Of a stretch of DNA of 6,794 nt, positions 6,371 through 6,794 are shown piece by piece. The stretch comes from a bacterium (GTDB lineage: Bacteria > SZUA-79 > Acidulodesulfobacterales > Acidulodesulfobacteraceae), in assembly GCA_021794335.1 (NCBI GenBank), contig JAJYQZ010000320.1:1-6794 (forward strand), read 5' to 3'. Both the position numbers and the translations under genes were made by a program. Under the pieces are notes generated by a model that did no database searches, was not told the DNA's origin, and saw nothing but the letters and a program-made list of their open reading frames with translations. Every line of letters starts with the position of its first letter. Within the stretch, counting starts at the first letter, position 1.

Positions 6371-6442
6371 GTGCTTCGCGGGAATGACAGTGCTTCGCGG
6401 GAATGACAGTGCTTCGCGGGAATGACAGTGCTTCGCGGGAAT
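6356..6442 (+). repeat. 19-bp tandem repeat, about 4.6 identical copies, derived from half a palindrome
   Basis: The unit TTCGCGGGAATGACAGTGC occurs at 6356-6374, 6375-6393, 6394-6412 and 6413-6431 without a mismatch, followed by 11 bases of a fifth copy to 6442. Fifteen bases of the unit are the right half of the inverted palindromic element, and GTGC is the added joint. Each unit thus lacks the left stem arm and cannot fold alone as the full element does. Perfect identity suggests recent expansion. Confidence 0.95.
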
Positions 6443-6463
6443 ATAGTCTTTTAACCCAAATGT

Positions 6464-6491
6464 TGTCATTCCCGCGAAAGCGGGAATCCAG
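6464..6491 (+). repeat. REP/dRS3-like palindromic element, copy C
   Basis: All 28 bases equal those of copy A at 1880-1907: TGTC, the stem ATTCCCGC-GAAA-GCGGGAAT, then CCAG. It is inverted with respect to copy B, with 93 bp between them, so B and C form a long inverted pair around the tandem array. Confidence 0.93.
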
Positions 6492-6589
6492 TCTTATTAA
6501 GCTGCTAAAATCTATTTATTGATTTCTATTGCAAAATTAAGGTAATAGGAAGTTAATCCCAAATCATAATAAATAAGTAGGAGGTAACA

Positions 6590-6794
6590 ATGAAAAGATT
6601 GATGAAGCTATTGATTTTATTAATTATCGTTACGACCGGCGGATCCCTGCTTTTAACAGGTTGCGCTAAAAAACCGGCAAAAGAGGCTCCGGCGGCGGCC
6701 GTTACTAAGCCTTCTAAGGCGGCCGTAAAAAAGAAAATTGAAATAAAAAAACCTCTTTTAACTCCGGCATCGTATAACGGTTTTTTTAATAACA
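6590..6794 (+). CDS. Lipoprotein, N-terminal part (3' truncated by the window end)
   Basis: The gene starts at ATG 6590, four bases after a strong AGGAGG (6580-6585), and stays open to the window edge, giving 68 residues. Basic MKRLMK is followed by a hydrophobic stretch and the lipobox LLTGC, with Cys25 as the predicted lipidated residue. After it comes a low-complexity Lys/Ala/Pro linker (residues 26-54), typical of a tether holding a domain away from the membrane, and then PLLTPASYNGFFNN, where a folded domain may begin. The family cannot be recognised from this fragment. Its place after the sox and dsrE genes would suit a membrane-anchored electron-transfer or sulfur-handling protein, possibly a missing Sox component, but nothing in the visible sequence proves this. 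The repeat-filled gap before it may separate it from the operon. Confidence 0.75.
   Translation, partial: MKRLMKLLILLIIVTTGGSLLLTGCAKKPAKEAPAAAVTKPSKAAVKKKIEIKKPLLTPASYNGFFNN

Larger units (their letters stand above)
6298..6589. other. Gene-free 292-bp spacer with a compound palindromic/tandem repeat
   Basis: No supportable ORF or RNA gene is present. From the left: an AT-rich stretch (6298-6343), a palindromic element in inverted orientation, an array of 19-bp repeats, a short unique spacer, the same palindrome in direct orientation (to 6491), and a further AT-rich stretch that could hold a promoter for the lipoprotein gene and ends in its ribosome binding site AGGAGG (6580-6585). No hairpin followed by a T run was found, so the end of the upstream transcript is not marked by a standard terminator. 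Confidence 0.8.

Noticed and set aside
6344..6491. Possible CRISPR array
   Set aside because: The 19-bp units are contiguous with no unique spacers and derive from a palindromic element; no cas gene is present.

Overview
The window is an AT-rich, densely packed stretch of bacterial DNA with every recognisable gene on the + strand. It reads as one periplasmic sulfur-oxidation (Sox) locus. Family signatures identify, in order: the C-terminal half of a CcdA-type membrane protein; an exported thioredoxin (SoxW-like); SoxY; SoxZ; an exported DUF302 protein; SoxB; an exported DsrE/DsrF-like protein; a SoxA-like diheme cytochrome c; a second exported DsrE/DsrF-like protein; and the start of a lipoprotein cut by the window end. 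No RNA gene, transposase, phage gene or CRISPR array was seen.

The host is a Gram-negative type of bacterium: there are Tat and Sec signal peptides, c-type cytochromes and a lipobox. The AT-rich, lysine-rich proteins, the truncated-looking Sox set and the paired exported DsrE proteins would suit a deltaproteobacterium-like sulfur bacterium, perhaps of the acidophilic Ca. Acidulodesulfobacterales kind. That placement is a guess from general knowledge and was not tested.

Layout: 3-842 is the thiol-redox module (CcdA passes electrons across the membrane to the periplasmic thioredoxin). 926-1858 is the SoxYZ carrier. 1844-1947 is a 36-bp direct duplication that brackets a small palindromic repeat. 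1956-2468 is DUF302. 2531-4222 is SoxB. 4365-6297 is a dsrE - soxA-like - dsrE sandwich. 6298-6589 is a gene-free gap holding a compound repeat: two inverted copies of the same palindrome around a 19-bp tandem array. 6590 onward is the lipoprotein.

Proposed joint function, from established Sox biochemistry: SoxA (normally with SoxX) oxidatively joins thiosulfate to the C-terminal cysteine of SoxY; SoxB hydrolyses off the sulfone group as sulfate; a sulfane sulfur stays on SoxY. No SoxCD and no clear SoxX lie in the window. The inference of most interest is that the two exported, single-cysteine DsrE-like proteins, perhaps with DUF302, accept or shuttle that remaining sulfane sulfur in the periplasm. 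SoxY here also ends directly on its cysteine, without the usual trailing glycines.
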